20,828 bases of DNA from Rhodocollybia butyracea (lineage: Eukaryota > Basidiomycota > Agaricomycetes > Agaricales > Omphalotaceae). The stretch spans positions 1 to 20,828 of the forward strand of contig JADNRY010000950.1 in assembly GCA_015501585.1 (NCBI GenBank), read 5' to 3'. Under the pieces are notes generated by a model. The model was not told the DNA's origin and did not search any database. It was given only the letters and a program-made list of their open reading frames with translations. This document shows, piece by piece, positions 17,735 to 20,828 of this stretch. A program made the position numbers and the translations under genes. Position 1 is the first letter of the stretch, and each line of letters begins with the position of its first letter.

Positions 17735-17994
17735 GAGGGAATGTCACGAATTCTCCGCGGCTTGGGATCCTACTAGTACCTTGAGGCTAGGGAACACATC
17801 GCGATGGTGTACAGATCATGATAAAAGAAGGTCACGCTGCATATGAAAACAAGGACAGTTTTCTTCTCAAGAATCTCAACACGAAAACTTAATAGAGTCC
17901 AGGTACAGTGAAGGCAGGGATAGAAGGGCGAAATGGCAAGTGACAAGATCGCATTATGACTCTGATTTAACTGTTAAACTTGCTGTATTGCCGA

Positions 17995-18310
17995 ATATAT
18001 TGGTGAGAAATCCATACAAAGTTCGAGCATGCGACTTTCTAAGTTTCCTTCCTTCCTTCCTTTGTGTTTTGGCTTCGAATTCATACTGAGGCTAATACTG
18101 ACTGACACCGTGCGGTTCAACATGTGACATTATAAGTTTCGAATTTTTTAATTTTAATTTTTACTTCACTACTTACTCTTTCCTTCTCTTCTTGTTTCTG
18201 CTCTGTTTATTATTAAGATAACCCTCAAAAGCTTCAGCAACTTCTCAATCCACTTCAAAACTAGAACTAGAGAATGAATTAATTGGGCTGGGCCATTCCT
18301 AAGGTGAGGT
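17995..18310 (+). repeat. dispersed repeat, second copy
   Basis: This is the partner of 15080-15410, with the same order of landmarks ending in GGCCATTCCTAAGGTGAGG. It includes a TTCC microsatellite. I did not find clear CCCAGTG ends around it; a CAGTGAA at 17907 is only a weak candidate for a left end. Confidence 0.55.
18045..18060. repeat. TTCC microsatellite, 4 units
   Basis: Four perfect TTCC units lie inside the dispersed repeat, the same motif as at 57-72. Confidence 0.8.
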
Positions 18311-18871
18311 TAAAGGATACACCAGAATCGAGGGAACAAAAAAGTCTGTGAGCTACTTGGTGGGCTAGCAAATCAACGACAAGGAAAGTTACACCCAATG
18401 GGATTGAAGTAAAACTGTCAAAAGTGACACAGTCCTTAGCATATAAGGCCATCTGAAGAAGGAAGATGCAAACTAGTAACACATACCAGGACCGTATGGA
18501 TCAAAGTTGAGTGACAAAAATAAATCTAGGTAGAGTGCAAGCATGCATTGGAGGTGGGCCAGAGTGGTCTGCTGAGGATACAGCGAGCGGGAACTGGGCT
18601 CGTAGTGACTAGAACATGACTGTATATTCCTGAGATCTACTGATGATAACGGATCTACTTACGAGATGATACCACGTGATCAGCTAAGGGCAGGTTTGAC
18701 CGGAGTACCCTACTCCAGTGGGGGCTGATATATGTAGGACAATTCCATCCAATCAGGCCCTGTGGAAGTCAATCAGACACACAAAGAACTTCAGTAAAAA
18801 TTTGCAGTACTTCCCTGGATGGTAATCCACAATGCATACAAGTAGAAGATTCCTGGAAATCCTGGGAGACC

Positions 18872-19015
18872 TCAATTGTGAACATTGGGGAAGGAATATT
18901 TGTAAGTCCCTGAGACACTGGAATACATCTTATTTGAATGCTCCTGCCCTGGGCAGAAAGAATTATGGGAGCTTGTGCAAAAGGCACAGGAGTCTGACTC
19001 TGAGCCGTGATCTTG
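18872..19015 (+). mobile_element. relic of a non-LTR retrotransposon 3' end (zinc-binding tail)
   Basis: The plus strand reads NCEHWGRNICK, then (after a one-base shift near 18906) VPETLEYILFECSCPGQKEL and WELVQKAQESDSEP-stop. The pattern C..C...ETLEHILxEC...G...W is common in the zinc-binding tail after the reverse transcriptase and RNase H regions of fungal LINE-type elements. No reverse transcriptase core lies upstream in the window, so only the tail remains. Confidence 0.5.
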
Positions 19016-19057
19016 GCCGTGATAGTACAATGAACTACAGACTTGGAGGGAAGGCTA

Positions 19058-19260
19058 CAGCTTTATATACTCGCACTGACAACCTTTTGCACCGCAGCCT
19101 TAGTCTTTCCACTTATCGGAAGGAGGGATTTCCCCGAAGGTAGCCACTACTAAAATCTCTATTGCATGAAGAGATATAAATGAAAAGATTAAGCACATGA
19201 GAGCATAGGAAAGGCAATTAGGCGCCGAAACGGTCATGGCTTGCCTCGAACCTGCAATTT
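19058..19260. repeat. duplicon copy 2, orphan promoter-side segment
   Basis: This segment matches 14741-14960, including the TATA-like TTTATATA. In copy 1 it sits upstream of the VIT-VWA gene; here the retrotransposon relic takes that place and no VIT-VWA coding sequence is seen. It runs almost directly into the hydrolase segment, showing the arrangement without the transposon. Confidence 0.7.
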
Positions 19261-19289
19261 CAATTTGAATCGCCAGATTCACCAGTGCA

Positions 19290-20828
19290 GTCGTCTCAAA
19301 AGGATTTTGAGTCAGATTGCGAACTTAAGTAGGCTTCGGATTTCGGGCATTGCGTTCGGCATGATTTCAGCATCTTCAGTCTTGTAATCAGATGTAAGAA
19401 AGTACAGAGCGTAACGAGGAGCGTTTGAGGGGCGTAATCAGTACCAGCCCAATGACATACAGTACGTCGGTCGGTAACAGTAAGTCATAGGAAACATCCT
19501 GAATCCTACCCAATGCAGCCTCAGCCCCTCAAAGGAGTGTTATTGGAGCGTATTCCCTTCCTGAGGACTTTCAAAAACTCCTGAGCTTGTTCCCAATGCG
19601 GCTGGTAGTATTTGAGTAGGTTATATGATCCAGATGCCTAAGATAGTACCACTCACGAAATGATTCGCCCCGTCGATGTCGATAAATTTTATTCCCGGCC
19701 TTGCCTAAGAAAATCCTTCGCATTATAATATCTCCTCTTTGTTTCCATTTCTGCCCATGCACACGTCCAATTGGTTCTTGTAACTCCGAGATAAGTTACC
19801 TTGGCATTCGGGAACCAGTGTTGTACGGATTTCTCATCAAACAGAGCTTGGTGGGCAAATACACCGATAGTTTTCTGCATACCGGACATGAACCTATACT
19901 TGGCCTGTTAGTCCTCGAATTGATGACTGTACAGGAAAAATTGTTAACGTGCACTGACATCGAAACTTCCGTCTTCGCATTGTTCCCTTCGATGCCTTTC
20001 GCGATCTCCTCCTCCGACCATGAAGATACCGAAGTCGTCTCCGCCTTAGGACGTCCGTCGAGATCATATATACTGGCCGTATAGGACAGACATCCACTTT
20101 GTGGGTCATAACATGGATGATCATAATATGAACTAACCCAATCCGAGAAGACTTGGGGAATATTTCCAGGGGGATCGTTAAATCTTCCCATGGGACGTAA
20201 TTTGGACTATCCGATGGGACAGGATATCCGAAGGCGACATGAGGTGGGTCTAGAATCAATATCAAGGTCAGTAGAATCTAGATATTTTTCGCTAATGAGG
20301 GAATAATAACCGTAAAGGATGAAATCACCGATGTACTCCTGGAGTAAATCGTAATGCTTGTCAGAGATCATAGGGTTCTTCACCACGCCAAACAGTGACA
20401 ACACTGTCGCGCATCCAAAAGACCATCCCATAATCGCTACTCCACCCCGACCTTTGAGATCTAATCCTTCGGAGCGGGACTCCGTCGACTGAGTCAATCT
20501 TGGAATCCCCTCCTTCTGGATAAGCATAACCACAAACTCCGCCAGTTGTGCACTTAATCGCTCCCAGAATACTTTTTTTGCCTCTGAGATCTCCTCCAGC
20601 TCGGTGAGACTGTAAGGTGTCGAGCCAACATAGTCTCTCCGGTGGAGAAGGATAGTACGTAGGTTTAGGGCGTGAGCGTAGGAGTGCAACTTATGGAATT
20701 GATCTATGCGCGGCGGTGCCATCTTGGGAATAAGCCATGTGAGCAAGAATCGATAAATTCAGACTACTCACAGGCATTGAATGCTGTACCATGTACAACG
20801 AGAAGTGTGGTGTAATCCACGGAATTGG
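19290..20828. repeat. duplicon copy 2, hydrolase segment
   Basis: Partner of 16061-17705; it continues past the right edge of the window. Introns and flanking sequence are conserved as well as exons, so this is a DNA-level duplication and not a retrocopy. Confidence 0.85.
19521..20828 (-). CDS. alpha/beta hydrolase, copy 2 (5' end outside window)
   Basis: Exons: 20772 to beyond 20828, 20311-20703, 19955-20249, 19657-19904 and 19521-19601, with GT-AG introns of 50-68 nt. The window edge reads DYTTLLVVHGTAFNA (first strand and oxyanion loop). Next come QFHKLHSYAHALNLRTILL and HRRDYVGSTPYSLTELEEI, then AIMGWSFGCATVLSLFG with the GxSxG nucleophile, YIGDFILYDPPHVAFGYP across an intron, DWVSSYYDHPCY, KTIGVFAHQALFDEKSVQHW, FPNAKVTYLGVT, IDIDGANHF with the catalytic His, and PHWEQAQEFLKVLRKG. 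Two frame breaks, at a 5-C run near 20171 and an A run near 19692, are homopolymer shortenings. The donor after exon 3 is ambiguous (GTGCAC or GTTAAC); only GTGCAC survives in copy 1. Likely an esterase or lipase-like enzyme; substrate unknown. Confidence 0.75.

Larger units (their letters stand above)
17740..18871. other. inter-duplicon spacer with repeats, no recognised gene
   Basis: No host gene could be read. It holds the second copy of the dispersed repeat (17995-18310) and, to the right, sequence leading into the retrotransposon relic. The minus frame at 18279-18482 has a hydrophobic start but no family signature. Confidence 0.4.

Overview
The window looks like nuclear DNA of a filamentous basidiomycete, probably an agaricomycete. 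Genes are split by many short GT-AG introns (about 44-73 nt), intergenic stretches are AT-rich, and the families are typical of mushroom-forming fungi: VIT-VWA proteins, an expansin-like double-psi beta-barrel protein, a P450, a steroid 5-alpha-reductase and alpha/beta hydrolases. No rRNA, tRNA or CRISPR was seen.

Left third (1-6.6 kb, plus strand): a broken cytochrome P450 (about 748-1995), one of whose intron regions occurs as three tandem copies; an intact three-exon steroid 5-alpha-reductase gene (2482-3521); a gene-poor stretch; then a single-exon protein (4979-6079) whose C-terminal half is a ladder of CXXC zinc knuckles. The middle (6.6-11.3 kb) has unidentified coding-like fragments, a multi-exon expansin-like secreted protein on the minus strand (8720-9813) and a decayed paralogue of it (about 10400-10950).

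Right half (11.4-20.8 kb): a minus-strand VIT-VWA gene (11374-14696) carries a GATA-type zinc finger inside the linker between its VWA region and its conserved C-terminal region, all in one reading frame. Its promoter-side sequence and a neighbouring alpha/beta hydrolase gene form a segmental duplication (copy 1 about 14741-17705, copy 2 about 19058 to the window end). In copy 1 the duplicated unit is split by a 1,088-bp element with terminal inverted repeats and matching 6-bp flanking repeats. Copy 2 sits beside a relic of a non-LTR retrotransposon.

Many conserved genes here are broken by single-base changes in the length of short homopolymers, while motifs and splice sites survive. The breaks cluster in multi-copy families and are absent from the 5-alpha-reductase, the CXXC protein and the GATA-containing exon. 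I read most of them as consensus errors that could not be polished in repeated sequence, not as gene decay. All identities come from reading translated sequence against remembered family motifs; no database search was possible.
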